NCBI GenBank assembly: GCA_943326015.2
Contig: CALPRQ020000005.1
Span: 44,801-108,800 of the forward strand
Origin: Chitinophaga pinensis
Lineage (GTDB): Bacteria > Pseudomonadota > Gammaproteobacteria > Burkholderiales > Burkholderiaceae_C
DNA length: 64,000 bases
Direction of reading: 5' to 3'
In this document: in pieces, positions 9,934 through 18,485 of the stretch
How positions within the stretch are numbered: position 1 is the stretch's first letter
How the letters are laid out: every line of letters starts with the position of its first letter
The notes under the pieces: generated by a model
Databases searched by the model: none
Told to the model about the DNA's origin: nothing
What the model saw: only the letters and a program-made list of their open reading frames with translations
Made by a program: the position numbers and the translations under genes

Positions 9934-10917
9934 TTGAGCACGTCGTCCTCCCACCCCCCGCACGCCCTGACCCTGGTCGCAGCCGAGATGCGTACCGTCG
10001 ACCAGGTGATCCAGCAACGCCTGAGCAGCGACGTGCCCCTGGTCGGCCAGGTGGCGCAATACATCATCAGTGCCGGCGGCAAGCGGGTGCGCCCCGCCCT
10101 GCTGCTGCTGACCTGCGGCGCGCTCGGCTGCGAGCACCCCGAGCGGCACAACATGGCGGCGGTGGTCGAGTTCATCCACACCGCCACCTTGCTGCATGAC
10201 GACGTGGTCGACGAGTCCACGCTGCGACGCGGGCGCGACACCGCCAACGAGGTGTTCGGCAACGCCGCCAGCGTGCTGGTGGGCGATTTCCTCTACACCC
10301 GCGCCTTCCAGATGATGGTGGCGCCGGGCGACCTGCGCATCCTCGAAATCCTGGCCGAGGCGACCAACGTGATCGCCGAGGGCGAGGTGCAGCAGCTCAT
10401 GAACATGCACGATGCCTCGCTCGACGAGCAGGCCTATCTGCGCGTGATCCGGGCCAAGACGGCCAAGCTGTTCGAGGCCAGCAGCCGGCTGGCCGCCGTG
10501 CTGGCCGGCGCCGACGCGCAGACCGAGGCACATTGCGCCGACTACGGCCAGGCGCTGGGCGCGGCGTTCCAGATAATCGACGATGTGCTCGACTACGAGG
10601 GCGACGCCGCCGAGCTGGGCAAGAACCTGGGCGACGACCTGCGCGAAGGCAAGGTCACGCTGCCGGTGATCTGCACGCTGCAGCGCTGCAGCACCGACGA
10701 GGCCGCACTGATCCGCGAGGCGATCGAGCAAGGCCACACCGAACGGCTCGACGAGATCAGCGCGATCGTGCGCCGCTGCGGCGGCCTCGACGATGCGCGC
10801 CGCGCCGCCCAGGCCGAGGCCCAGCGCGCGGTCGATGCCGCCCGCGCCCTGCCCGTCAACCAGTGGTCGCTGGCCATGGTCGAGTTCGCGGCCTCGCTGC
10901 TCGAACGCCGCACCTGA
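9934..10917 (+). CDS. ispB: Octaprenyl diphosphate synthase (trans-polyprenyl diphosphate synthase)
   Basis: 327 residues from a TTG start (LSTSSSHPPHAL). It builds the ubiquinone side chain from FPP and IPP in the cytoplasm. Both aspartate-rich motifs are intact: LLHDDVVDESTLRRG and FQIIDDVLDYEGD. The substrate-binding GGKRVRPALLLL is also present. The TTG is preferred because a TATAAT lies about 30 bases upstream; an ATG at 9988 (MRTVDQV) is the alternative and would cut into the N-terminal helix. Chain length C40 is inferred from the family; C45 cannot be excluded. Confidence 0.93.
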   Translation: MSTSSSHPPHALTLVAAEMRTVDQVIQQRLSSDVPLVGQVAQYIISAGGKRVRPALLLLTCGALGCEHPERHNMAAVVEFIHTATLLHDDVVDESTLRRGRDTANEVFGNAASVLVGDFLYTRAFQMMVAPGDLRILEILAEATNVIAEGEVQQLMNMHDASLDEQAYLRVIRAKTAKLFEASSRLAAVLAGADAQTEAHCADYGQALGAAFQIIDDVLDYEGDAAELGKNLGDDLREGKVTLPVICTLQRCSTDEAALIREAIEQGHTERLDEISAIVRRCGGLDDARRAAQAEAQRAVDAARALPVNQWSLAMVEFAASLLERRT

Positions 10918-10955
10918 ACCCGCAACGCGCGGCACGGAAAACCCTGGAAAAACCG

Positions 10956-10964
10956 TGCTACAAT
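10956..10964 (+). promoter_or_regulatory. Predicted extended -10 promoter of tRNA-Pro
   Basis: TGCTACAAT is an extended -10 (TGn + TACAAT) about 43 bases before the tRNA 5' end. No good -35 is present. Confidence 0.4.
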
Positions 10965-11006
10965 GCATCTCTCGGCTGATCTGAGACGCAAGTCAAAACA
11001 GCCAAT

Positions 11007-11083
<77 letters not shown>

Positions 11084-11093
11084 AATTCGCAAG

Positions 11094-11118
11094 ACAGCAC
11101 CTTCGGGTGCTGTTTTTG
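11094..11118 (+). terminator. Intrinsic terminator of tRNA-Pro
   Basis: Perfect 8-bp stem ACAGCACC / GGTGCTGT with a UUCG tetraloop, followed by TTTTGTTTG. Confidence 0.85.
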
Positions 11119-11213
11119 TTTGTGCATCCGCTCTCGCACACCTATACTGGCTGATCCGATGCGCCCACCGCTGGCGCGGCACATGCCGGGATTCCGGCCT
11201 CAGGGAGCACACG

Positions 11214-11474
11214 ATGAGCACCCCACCCAGCGATCTGCAGAAGGAAGGCCGCAGCGTCTACGTCCTGGTCAAGATCCACGACGGCACGACCTACCGCGGC
11301 TACCTGCATGTGCCGGGAATGGACCGCATGCAGGACCTGCTCAACGATGTGCGCCAGTTCTTCCCGCTGCGCCTGTCACGCGACACCGGCGAGGTCGTGA
11401 TCCTGTCCAAGCGCTTCGTGGTCTCGATCGAGGAGATCAGCGACCACGAGGTCAAACCGTTCCACTTCGGCTGA
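11214..11474 (+). CDS. Conserved hypothetical small protein, beta-rich (DUF6812-like?)
   Basis: 86 residues, soluble, no signal peptide or membrane segment. A Shine-Dalgarno GGGAGC sits before ATG at 11214. It reads as alternating beta strands with the pattern VKIHDGTTYRGYLHVP, then RMQDLLND, RQFFPL and GEVVILSKRFVVSIEEI. This resembles small barrel proteins such as DUF6812, in which a strand-turn-strand is followed by an R..D.LN helix. I am not certain of the family and no function is assigned. It stands alone between tRNA-Pro and a convergent TlpA-like gene. Confidence 0.75.
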   Translation: MSTPPSDLQKEGRSVYVLVKIHDGTTYRGYLHVPGMDRMQDLLNDVRQFFPLRLSRDTGEVVILSKRFVVSIEEISDHEVKPFHFG

Positions 11475-11508
11475 ACTCGCCACGCCCTCATCCTTCAGGA
11501 CAGGAGGT

Positions 11509-12036
11509 TCAGACCTTGCCCTGCCAGCGCTGCAGATCCTGCGGCAGCAGGCGCCCCAGCTTGCGCTCCACCAGACCTCCCTCGCGATCGAACAGCACGC
11601 TGAAAGGCAGCCCGCCCTTGGCATTGCCGAGTCCGCGCGCCAGCTCGGTGCCGCCCAGACCCGCCAGACCGACCGGAAAAGACAGCGGACGCTTGACCAT
11701 GAAAGCACGCACCGCGCTGGGCTGATCGATCGCCAGCCCCAGCACCTGCCAGCCCTGCTCACGCCTGGCGCGGAAGAACTCATCGAGCAGGGGCAGTTCC
11801 TCGACGCAGGGCGGGCACCAGGTGGCCCAGAAGTTCAGCAGCAGCGGGCCGCCGCGCAGCCCTGATGCCGCCAGCGTCCGGCCATCGGGCGTATCCCAGG
11901 ACTGCAACCAGAATTCCGCGGATGCGCCAAGGTCTGGCTGATCTGACGGATCGGGCCGCTGCCGCCACCAGGCCAGGCCGGCGCCGGCCAGCGCCACTGC
12001 AGCCGCGCCACCAGCGATCAGCGCGCGCCGCTTCAT
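11509..12036 (-). CDS. TlpA/ResA-like membrane-anchored thiol-disulfide oxidoreductase
   Basis: 175 residues. The N-terminal segment ALIAGGAAAVALAGAGLAWW is an uncleaved anchor or signal, so the thioredoxin domain faces the periplasm. The redox motif WCPPC is intact in NFWATWCPPCVEELPLL, the usual TlpA context, and the cis-Pro region is GGLPFSVLFD. Such proteins reduce cysteines in cytochrome c or copper-centre maturation, or act in general periplasmic redox; the client is unknown here. The start overlaps the stop of the upstream gene by four bases (ATGA), so the two are coupled. Confidence 0.85.
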   Translation of the reverse strand: MKRRALIAGGAAAVALAGAGLAWWRQRPDPSDQPDLGASAEFWLQSWDTPDGRTLAASGLRGGPLLLNFWATWCPPCVEELPLLDEFFRARREQGWQVLGLAIDQPSAVRAFMVKRPLSFPVGLAGLGGTELARGLGNAKGGLPFSVLFDREGGLVERKLGRLLPQDLQRWQGKV

Positions 12037-12635
12037 GCTGCAGGCTCCTCTTGCGCCATGCGCTCGCGCAGCGCCTGCGCGTCGCCGCGCGGCTTGCGCC
12101 CGGCCGCATCGCGCAGCAGCGCACCACGGAAGTCATCGCCGTCGTTGACCAGCAGATGCACACCGACCCAGGTCTGGAGCGGCTCGCAGCGGCTGCGCAG
12201 GCTCAGCGCCTCGACTTCGTGGCGGTGCAGGCCGGTGACGCTGCGCGCCTCGTAGTCGATGCCGCGGTTGATCAGCGCAATCTCGACCGCCTTGGGGTCA
12301 TCGCTGAACAGCTGCAGGTAAATGTCCGAGAGTTCGGTCGCCGTGCCATGCCAGACCGCGCCGCCGACATGGGGCTGGAACTCGGCCAGCCGCTCCATCC
12401 AGACCAGCGCCAGCTCGCGCAGGGCGCGCAGCTCGGCCGGCTGGGTGTCGGCATGGAAGATCGCGATATGCTCGCGCACCGCCGCCTCGACCTCGTCATT
12501 GTCGGGCAGGGGCGTGCGCGGCGCCAGGCCCAGCCGCTTGAGCGCGCGGCGCTTGGCCGGGCCGTACTCCAGCCCCTCGTCCACCACCAGCGCGGCGGCG
12601 GCGGCAGCGATTTCCTGCTTCAGATCTGGGTTCAT
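12033..12635 (-). CDS. Conserved hypothetical protein, alpha-helical, coupled to TlpA-like gene
   Basis: 200 residues, no signal peptide or membrane segment. The N-terminal part (EIAAAAAALVVDEGLEYGPA) and the middle (LALVWMERLAEFQPHVGGAV) are helical. The second half has IYLQLFSDDPKAVEIALI and RGIDYE, which look like a nucleotidyltransferase-type or NTF-like fold. I do not recognise it with confidence. It overlaps the TlpA-like gene by four bases, so a linked role is possible, but it is predicted cytoplasmic while TlpA is periplasmic. Confidence 0.75.
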   Translation of the reverse strand: MNPDLKQEIAAAAAALVVDEGLEYGPAKRRALKRLGLAPRTPLPDNDEVEAAVREHIAIFHADTQPAELRALRELALVWMERLAEFQPHVGGAVWHGTATELSDIYLQLFSDDPKAVEIALINRGIDYEARSVTGLHRHEVEALSLRSRCEPLQTWVGVHLLVNDGDDFRGALLRDAAGRKPRGDAQALRERMAQEEPAA

Positions 12636-12672
12636 GCGAGCACTGTAGCGCAGCGCCCGCTGACCCGCCGGA

Positions 12673-13080
12673 TCAGGGTGTCGTGCTGGCCGGCAGCGCC
12701 TGGCGCTCGAACCAGGGCGCCAGCAGGCCCGCCAGCTGCTCGGCCAGATCGTTGTCGAAGCTCATCAGCAGATCGGAGGGCTGGGCGGAGGCAGCGGACT
12801 GGAGGATGTCGGCCAGGCAGGCCTGCTGCTCGGCGCTGACCGGCTGCTGGAGCTGGCGCTCCAGGGTCGCCAGGACGGCATCACGGGTACGGTCGCAGCC
12901 CAGCACATGCCAGGCGTAATCGATCTCGTAGCGGTCGAAGGCGTCCTTCAGGCTCTCGCCATCCTGACGGGATTCCTCGGCAAAGCGGTTCAGCGTCCGG
13001 GTGCTGAGGCCGTTGACGACGGCGGCAACGATTTCGGCGCGCTCGGACAGGGTGACGGATGGGGTGCGATGGGCGGTCAT
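12673..13080 (-). CDS. Hypothetical protein
   Basis: 135 residues, cytoplasmic, mostly alpha-helical, no recognisable motif. A purine stretch AAAGGA precedes ATG at 13080 at a rather long distance. Features visible are an acidic helix FAEESRQDGESLKDAFDRYE and CDRTRDAVLATLERQL. It lies between tRNA-Phe and the gene above, separated from the latter by 37 bases, and may be co-transcribed with it and the TlpA-like gene. No function is proposed. Confidence 0.65.
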   Translation of the reverse strand: MTAHRTPSVTLSERAEIVAAVVNGLSTRTLNRFAEESRQDGESLKDAFDRYEIDYAWHVLGCDRTRDAVLATLERQLQQPVSAEQQACLADILQSAASAQPSDLLMSFDNDLAEQLAGLLAPWFERQALPASTTP

Positions 13081-13194
13081 GGGTGGGTATCCTTTAAAGC
13101 GAGCCCACGATGAAGATCAACCGATGCAGACCCATGGGCGGACCTGCGGTTGCTGCGCGGCCGCTGGAGAGCGCCATCAGGGACGCGGCCCCTG

Positions 13195-13228
13195 AAAGAC
13201 GAAAGCCCATCGCAATGGATGGGCTTTC
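13195..13228 (-). terminator. Intrinsic terminator of tRNA-Phe
   Basis: The perfect 11-bp stem GAAAGCCCATC / GATGGGCTTTC lies just past the tRNA on the minus strand, followed by a T-rich tail (CGTCTTT). The remainder of 13081-13235 shows nothing else. Confidence 0.7.
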
Positions 13229-13235
13229 TGAATGC

Positions 13236-13311
13236 TGGTGGCCTGGGACGGAATCGAACCATCGACACGCGGATTTTCAATCCGCTGCTCTACCAACTGA
13301 GCTACCGGGCC
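13236..13311 (-). tRNA. tRNA-Phe (anticodon GAA)
   Basis: 76-nt cloverleaf with encoded CCA. The anticodon loop TTGAAAA gives GAA. The T arm GATGG TTCGATT CCGTC contains one T-G pair. The acceptor stem GGCCCGG pairs with CCAGGCC, leaving a C-A mismatch at position 5:68. All other tRNA-Phe elements look normal. Confidence 0.96.
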
Positions 13312-13354
13312 AACGTTTGGTACATCGAGATTGTAGCAGCGATTGGGCGACTTT

Positions 13355-14032
13355 TCAGGAGCCGTTGCGTTTTGTTCTGGACAGGTCGATGCCGAGCTGC
13401 TTGAGCTTGCGGTAGAGGTGGGTGCGCTCAAGGCCGGTCTTCTCCGCCACGCGGGTCATGGAACCATGTTCCTGGACCAGATGGAATTCGAAGTAGGCGC
13501 GCTCGAAGGTGTCGCGTGCCTCGCGCAGCGGCAACTCGAAGTCGAACTGCTGCACCGGCACCGGCTCGGGCACCGGCTGGCTCTCGACCGGCAGCGGCTC
13601 GCCCAGGTCGGCACGGGGACTGTGGCCGTTGCCGTCGGGGCTGAGCACTGGCGCGGGTGGGCGGACCGGCAGCTTGTCCAGGCCCTGCTCGACCGACTGC
13701 AGCAGCTTTTGCAAGGTGATGGGCTTTTCCAGGAAGGCGATCGCGCCGATGCGGGTCGCCTCGACGGCGGTGTCGATGGTGGCGTGGCCGCTCATCATGA
13801 TCACCGGCATGTCCAGCAGACCGGCGGCCGACCACTCCTTGAGCAGGGTCACGCCGTCGGTGTCAGGCATCCAGATGTCGAGCAGCACCAGGTCGGGACG
13901 CTGACGCTCACGCAGCGCGCGCGCCTGCGCGGCGTTCTCGGCCAGCTCGACGGCATGGCCCTCGTCGTTCAGTATCTCGAACAAGAGCTCGCGGATGCCC
14001 AGTTCGTCATCCACCACCAGTATGTTTGCCAT
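13355..14032 (-). CDS. NtrX-like response regulator, REC + Fis-type HTH, no AAA+ domain
   Basis: 225 residues. Residues 1-120 form a receiver domain with the acidic pair in VVDDELGI, the phospho-acceptor Asp in LLDIWMPD and the Lys in FLEKPITL. A Pro-rich linker (about 125-165) follows. The C-terminus is a Fis-like helix-turn-helix (RVAEKTGLERTHLYRKLKQL). The sigma-54-interacting AAA+ ATPase of classical NtrX/NtrC is absent. It is last in the operon rsmB-DUF4390-ntrY-like, 17 bases after the sensor kinase, its cognate partner. In this order it probably controls envelope or nitrogen/redox responses; the regulon is unknown. Confidence 0.88.
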   Translation of the reverse strand: MANILVVDDELGIRELLFEILNDEGHAVELAENAAQARALRERQRPDLVLLDIWMPDTDGVTLLKEWSAAGLLDMPVIMMSGHATIDTAVEATRIGAIAFLEKPITLQKLLQSVEQGLDKLPVRPPAPVLSPDGNGHSPRADLGEPLPVESQPVPEPVPVQQFDFELPLREARDTFERAYFEFHLVQEHGSMTRVAEKTGLERTHLYRKLKQLGIDLSRTKRNGS

Positions 14033-14049
14033 CGCCTTGCCAATAATCC

Positions 14050-16338
14050 CTAGCTTGTCGCTTCGTCTTGTTGCGTATCTGCAACCATGAATGATAACGA
14101 GACTCGCGCCCCGGCGATCCGGTCACCGTCCATGCGGTGCGCGATGTCGACCCGGCCGCGGTGTTCGTCCATGATTTTCTTGACCACGGCCAGGCCCAGG
14201 CCGGTGCCCTTGGCCTTGGTCGTCACGTAGGGCTCGAAGGCGCGCTTGAGGATGGCCTCGGGGAAGCCGGGTCCGTGGTCCTGCACCAGCAGCCGCACCC
14301 GGCGCCCGCTCTCGGCCAGGCGGGTCTGCAGCAGCACCGGGCCGGCACCGGGCGGCGTGGCGTCCTGCGCGTTCTGCACCAGGTTGTGGATGACCTGCCG
14401 CACCTGCTGCACATCGGCCAGCACCGGGGGACAGGGCGAGAGGTCGAGCCGCACCGGCACGACGGCCTGGTCGTACAGCCCCAGGATGTCGGTGACCAGC
14501 GCATTGAGGTCGATCGGCGCCAGCTGCGCGGCCGGCAGGCGGGCGTAGTCGCGGAACTCGTTGACGAGCCGCTTCATCGCGTCGACCTGATCGACGATGG
14601 TGCGCACCGACTTGGCCAGCAGCGCGGCGTCGGCCCCTTCGAGCTTGCCCGCGAGCTTCATGGCCAGGCGCTCGGCCGAGAGCTGGATCGGCGTCAGCGG
14701 ATTTTTGATCTCGTGCGCCAGGCGACGCGCGACCTCGCCCCAGGCCTGGGCGCGCTGGGCCGAGATGATCTCGGACACGTCGTCGAACACCAGCAGGCGA
14801 TCGCCTTGCGGCAGCAGCGCGCCGCGCGCGATCAGCGTGATCTGGTCGATGCCGCCGGGGTGAGCCGTATCGGCGTGCGGCGGGCGCAGCTCGAAGGACT
14901 GCTGCCAGTGCCCGCCCTCATGCCAGGACTCGCCGAGGAAGCGGTCGAACTGCTGCTGCACCCCCTGCGCGAAGGACTCCAGACCGGGCACGCCGTGCAG
15001 GCCCTGCCACTGGTGCGCGGCCAGCGGCGCACGCAGGATGCGGGTCGCGCCGGGATTGGCGCTCAGGATGCGCCCCTCGGCGTCGAGCACGACCACGCCG
15101 GCCGTCAGGTTGTCGAGTATGGTCTGCAGGTTGGAACGAGCGGTATCGACCTGCTGCATGCTGCTCTGCACCGCCTGGCGCGCGTCGGCCAGCTCCTGCG
15201 TCATGTGCGCGAAGTCGCGCGTGAGGCCGGCGAGCTCGTCGCGCGAGGACAGTGCCAGCTTGGGGCCGAGGTCGCCGCGCGCGACATCGCGCATGCCGGC
15301 CGCCAGCATCAGCAAGGGCCGCACCAGCTGGTTGCCCAGCAGCACGGCCAGCAGCACGGCACCGAACACCGCAAGGAACAGCGCCAGCGTGAGCGTGCCG
15401 ATGTAGAGCCGGCGCAGGCCGTCGCGCGCCAGCGAACGCTCCTGGTATTCGCGGTGCGCGACCTGGACCGCGAGCGCGTCGGCGACCAGCAGCGCTGGCA
15501 GCGGCGCGCTGACCTCCAGGAAGCGCGGCGCCTCCTGCAAGCCGAAGCCCGAGGCGGCGACCAGCGCCAGCACCCGGATGTGCGGCTCGGGCAAGGCCTG
15601 GCCGGGCAGGCTGGAGGCGAGGTCCTGCTCCTCCAGCCCCTCGATGCTGGCGATCACGCGCTCGCGCCGCGCGCTGCGCATCTGGGCCGGGCTGGGGCGC
15701 TCGGGGCTGAGCTTGAAGCGCGACTCCCCCGCGCTGGCGACCGCCTGACCGCCCGAATTCCAGAGCACGAGGTCGGAGGCCGAGAGCTGCTCGCGCAGGC
15801 GCTCAAGCGCGATCGCGGCCGCCGCATCACTGCTGCCGGCCAGGCCGGCGGCGGCCATCCGGGTCTTGTTGGCCAGGTCGGAGGCCAGCGTGTCGAGCGT
15901 CGTGCGTCCCAGGTTGAGGCCGGCGTTGAGCGCGGTCTCGACGCGCACGTCGAACCAGTTCTCGATCGAGCGCGAGACGAACTGGTAGGACACGGCGTAG
16001 ATCAGCAGCCCCGGCAGGAAGCCGACCAGCGAGAAGATCGCGGCGAGCTTGAGCATGAGCTGGCTGCCGAAGCGGCGCCGGCGCAGGCGCAGCACCAGCC
16101 GCACCGCCAGCGCGACGATCACCAGCAGCAGCAGCAAGGCGACCGCGACGTTGATGCCGACCAGGCGCGCGAAGTTGGCCTCGTAGAAGGCCCGGTTATC
16201 GGTGGCCAGTGTCAGCAGGAACAGCAGCACCATGGCGACGCCCAGCATGAACAGCAGCCCCATGACGATGGCCCAGCGGCCGGACCTCGACTGGAACACC
16301 GAGAACGGAGCAGGAGCGGCTTTTTTGCCAGCGCTCAC
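14050..16338 (-). CDS. NtrY-like sensor histidine kinase
   Basis: 762 residues. The N-terminal half has about four membrane segments (near 20-40, 48-70, 100-125 and 315-340) with a periplasmic region between the last two. HAMP and PAS domains follow (ILSANPGATRILRAP). The HisKA H-box is RRLAHEIKNPLTP with phospho-acceptor His542. The HATPase has N-box VIHNLVQNAQDA and G boxes DHGPGFP and GTGLGLAVVKK. It phosphorylates the adjacent response regulator. The start overlaps the DUF4390 stop by four bases. Confidence 0.92.
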   Translation of the reverse strand: MSAGKKAAPAPFSVFQSRSGRWAIVMGLLFMLGVAMVLLFLLTLATDNRAFYEANFARLVGINVAVALLLLLVIVALAVRLVLRLRRRRFGSQLMLKLAAIFSLVGFLPGLLIYAVSYQFVSRSIENWFDVRVETALNAGLNLGRTTLDTLASDLANKTRMAAAGLAGSSDAAAAIALERLREQLSASDLVLWNSGGQAVASAGESRFKLSPERPSPAQMRSARRERVIASIEGLEEQDLASSLPGQALPEPHIRVLALVAASGFGLQEAPRFLEVSAPLPALLVADALAVQVAHREYQERSLARDGLRRLYIGTLTLALFLAVFGAVLLAVLLGNQLVRPLLMLAAGMRDVARGDLGPKLALSSRDELAGLTRDFAHMTQELADARQAVQSSMQQVDTARSNLQTILDNLTAGVVVLDAEGRILSANPGATRILRAPLAAHQWQGLHGVPGLESFAQGVQQQFDRFLGESWHEGGHWQQSFELRPPHADTAHPGGIDQITLIARGALLPQGDRLLVFDDVSEIISAQRAQAWGEVARRLAHEIKNPLTPIQLSAERLAMKLAGKLEGADAALLAKSVRTIVDQVDAMKRLVNEFRDYARLPAAQLAPIDLNALVTDILGLYDQAVVPVRLDLSPCPPVLADVQQVRQVIHNLVQNAQDATPPGAGPVLLQTRLAESGRRVRLLVQDHGPGFPEAILKRAFEPYVTTKAKGTGLGLAVVKKIMDEHRGRVDIAHRMDGDRIAGARVSLSFMVADTQQDEATS

Positions 16339-17054
16339 GGCTCGCCTTCGGGCCTGGATTCAGGCAGCGCCGGCTCGGCATCGCCCGCGAAGCGTTCGGG
16401 CACGGTCAGGGTCTTCTGCAGCGTGATGTTCCAGTCGCTCTGGTTGAAGAGACCGAGCTGGAACGGACGCGGCAACTGCGTGAGGTCGAGCGCGAAGCTG
16501 AACTCGACGCGCTGCCCGCCGCCGAGGTTCCAGCGCGCGGCATCGGCCAGGTTCCAGCGCGCGGCATCGGCCAGCTTCCAGTTCGAGACATGGCCGGCAC
16601 TGGCGAGGGCGTCGGGCAGGCTGTCGAAGTTCTGGTGCAGCCCGTACTGCAGTCCGGTGGCGCTGGGTGTGCCGGTGGCATAGCTCAGGCGCCAGCGCCG
16701 CGTCAGCGGCTGGTAGGCCAGCCTGACCGTGCGCGCCGCCTGGGCCACGGTCTTGTCCAGCCAGTACCAGCGCGACTGGATCACCTCGGCTTGCCAGAGG
16801 AAATGCAGCGGCACGCCCTTGCTGAGCACCTCCTCCATCGCGGGACTGAGCTCGACCGGCAGGCGCGCCGACAGGAACAGGCCTTCGCTGCGGCGGATCA
16901 GCGCGAGCTGAGGAGCTTCGGTCGCCAACGATTCCGGGGCGGCCAGGGTCGGACTGGCGGCAGCGGCCAGCAGCCAGGCCCCGACCAGCCCGAGCAGGGA
17001 GCGGCGGTGCCTGGCCCAGGGTTCAGCCGGCCTGGCGCTTGAGCAGCAGGGCAT
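16335..17054 (-). CDS. DUF4390 domain-containing exported protein
   Basis: 239 residues with a signal peptide (LLGLVGAWLLAAAASPTLAA, ending near residue 39) and a beta-rich DUF4390 domain (LSARLPVELSPAMEEVLSKG, WQAEVIQSRWYW). The domain occurs in proteobacteria between rsmB and the ntrY-like kinase, as here. It may be a periplasmic partner of the kinase, but that is inference. It contains an exact eight-residue duplication (ADAARWNL twice) caused by a 24-bp tandem repeat. The start overlaps the rsmB stop by about 30 bases, and the upstream region contains no better start. Confidence 0.82.
   Translation of the reverse strand: MPCCSSARPAEPWARHRRSLLGLVGAWLLAAAASPTLAAPESLATEAPQLALIRRSEGLFLSARLPVELSPAMEEVLSKGVPLHFLWQAEVIQSRWYWLDKTVAQAARTVRLAYQPLTRRWRLSYATGTPSATGLQYGLHQNFDSLPDALASAGHVSNWKLADAARWNLADAARWNLGGGQRVEFSFALDLTQLPRPFQLGLFNQSDWNITLQKTLTVPERFAGDAEPALPESRPEGEP
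16526..16573. repeat. 24-bp perfect tandem duplication inside the DUF4390 gene
   Basis: Two identical 24-base units (16526-16549 and 16550-16573), followed by a partial third copy beginning gcttcca. The length keeps the reading frame and inserts eight residues. Confidence 0.95.
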
Positions 17055-18318
17055 AGAAGAATCCGTCCATTCCGCCAGGGTTGCCCGGCATCAGGTGGCC
17101 CGGCGAAGGCAGCAGCTGGGCGTCTGGGTGGCGCTGCAGGAAGTCGCGCACCTGATGCTCGCCCTCGGCCTTGAAGACCGAGCAGGTGCAGTAGAGCAGC
17201 CGTCCGCCCGCGCCCAGCGTCGGCCAGAGCGCTTCGAGCAGGCGCAGCTGCTGCGCGGCGAGCTGGGCGATGTCGCCCGGGCGGCGCAGCCAGCGCACGT
17301 CGGGATGACGGCGCACGATGCCGGAGGCCGTGCAGGGCGCGTCGAGCAGGATGGCATCGAAGGCGCGGCCATCCCACCAGCGCTCGGTTTCGGCGGCATC
17401 GGCGGCGCGCAGCTCGGCCTGCAAACCGAGGCGCTGCAGGTTGTCACGGATGCGCTCGCAGCGCTGCGGATCGACGTCGAGCGCGAGCAGGTCAAGCTCG
17501 GCGCACTCGAGCAGATGGGCGGTCTTGCCGCCCGGGGCGGCACAGGCGTCGAGCACCCGCGCGCCAGCCGGCAGCTGGGCGCCAGCCAGCAGCAGCGGCG
17601 CCGCCAGCTGGGCCGCGAGATCCTGCACCGAACAATGACCCTGCTCCCAGCCCGGCAGCCGATCGACCGCGACCGCCTGCGCCAGCTCGATGCCGTCAAC
17701 GCCCACCGGCTCGGCCAGCAGGCCCTGTGCGCGCAGCTGCGCCAGATAGTCGTCGCGTCCGACGCGGCGACGGTTGACGCGCAGCACCATCGGGGCGGGC
17801 TGGTTGTTGGCGGCCAGGATGGCCTGCCAATGCTGCGGATGGTCGCGCCGCACGCGCTGGACCCACCAGAACGGATGGTTCCAGCGCGCCTGCAGATCCT
17901 CGCCAGCCTTGAGCAACAGCGCCTCCTGCTCGCGCAGGTAGCGGCGCAGACAGGCGTTGACGAAGCCGGCCAGCCCCGACGGCAGCCTGAGCTGCGCCAG
18001 CGCCTGTACCGATTGGTCGACCACGGTGTGGGCCGCATAGCTGACGTTGCCGCCCGCAGCCTGCGGCAGCAGCAGGGTCAGGGCCAGCCCGAGCAAGGTG
18101 CGCGCGGCGCCCTCGGGCGGACGATCGGCCAGCAGGCCGATCAGCACGCCGGCCTCGCCCCAGTGGCGCAGCGCATGGAAGGCCAGTGCCTGCACGCCGG
18201 GACGCAGCCGGGCCGGGGTCTTGGCCAGCGCATCGGTCAGGGAACGGCCCTGCTCGACGGCCAGAAGGGTGCGGGCCGTGGCGGCCAGCTGATCGGACAG
18301 GGAAAGAGGCGGATTCAT
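17023..18318 (-). CDS. rsmB: 16S rRNA (cytosine(967)-C(5))-methyltransferase RsmB
   Basis: 431 residues. The N-terminal NusB-like RNA-binding domain covers about 1-140. The Rossmann methyltransferase has the SAM motif DACAAPGGKTAHLL. The two conserved cysteines are in DAPCTASG and YCTCSVF, where m5C methyltransferases use one as nucleophile. It methylates C967 of 16S rRNA. The ATG at 18318 (MNPPLSLSDQ) is chosen over the longer frame. First gene of the rsmB-DUF4390-ntrY-ntrX operon and divergent from the CDF transporter. Confidence 0.95.
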   Translation of the reverse strand: MNPPLSLSDQLAATARTLLAVEQGRSLTDALAKTPARLRPGVQALAFHALRHWGEAGVLIGLLADRPPEGAARTLLGLALTLLLPQAAGGNVSYAAHTVVDQSVQALAQLRLPSGLAGFVNACLRRYLREQEALLLKAGEDLQARWNHPFWWVQRVRRDHPQHWQAILAANNQPAPMVLRVNRRRVGRDDYLAQLRAQGLLAEPVGVDGIELAQAVAVDRLPGWEQGHCSVQDLAAQLAAPLLLAGAQLPAGARVLDACAAPGGKTAHLLECAELDLLALDVDPQRCERIRDNLQRLGLQAELRAADAAETERWWDGRAFDAILLDAPCTASGIVRRHPDVRWLRRPGDIAQLAAQQLRLLEALWPTLGAGGRLLYCTCSVFKAEGEHQVRDFLQRHPDAQLLPSPGHLMPGNPGGMDGFFYALLLKRQAG

Positions 18319-18485
18319 TCGGTGCGATGGCGGGCCGCGCGGACAGCAGCCGGATTCGGGTTCGGGACGGGATGGCGCCATTATCGCGAAGCCGCCAGGT
18401 CTGGATGTTCATGGAAGGTTCATCCGGTGCCAATAAGATACTGGACTGCCCTCCCGGGCAGAACATAGTCCCAAAGGAAAGACGC

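Noticed and set aside
14137..16683. Plus-strand open frame of 848 codons antisense to the ntrY-like gene
   Set aside because: No family features; its low-complexity sequence is the shadow of the kinase gene on the minus strand.
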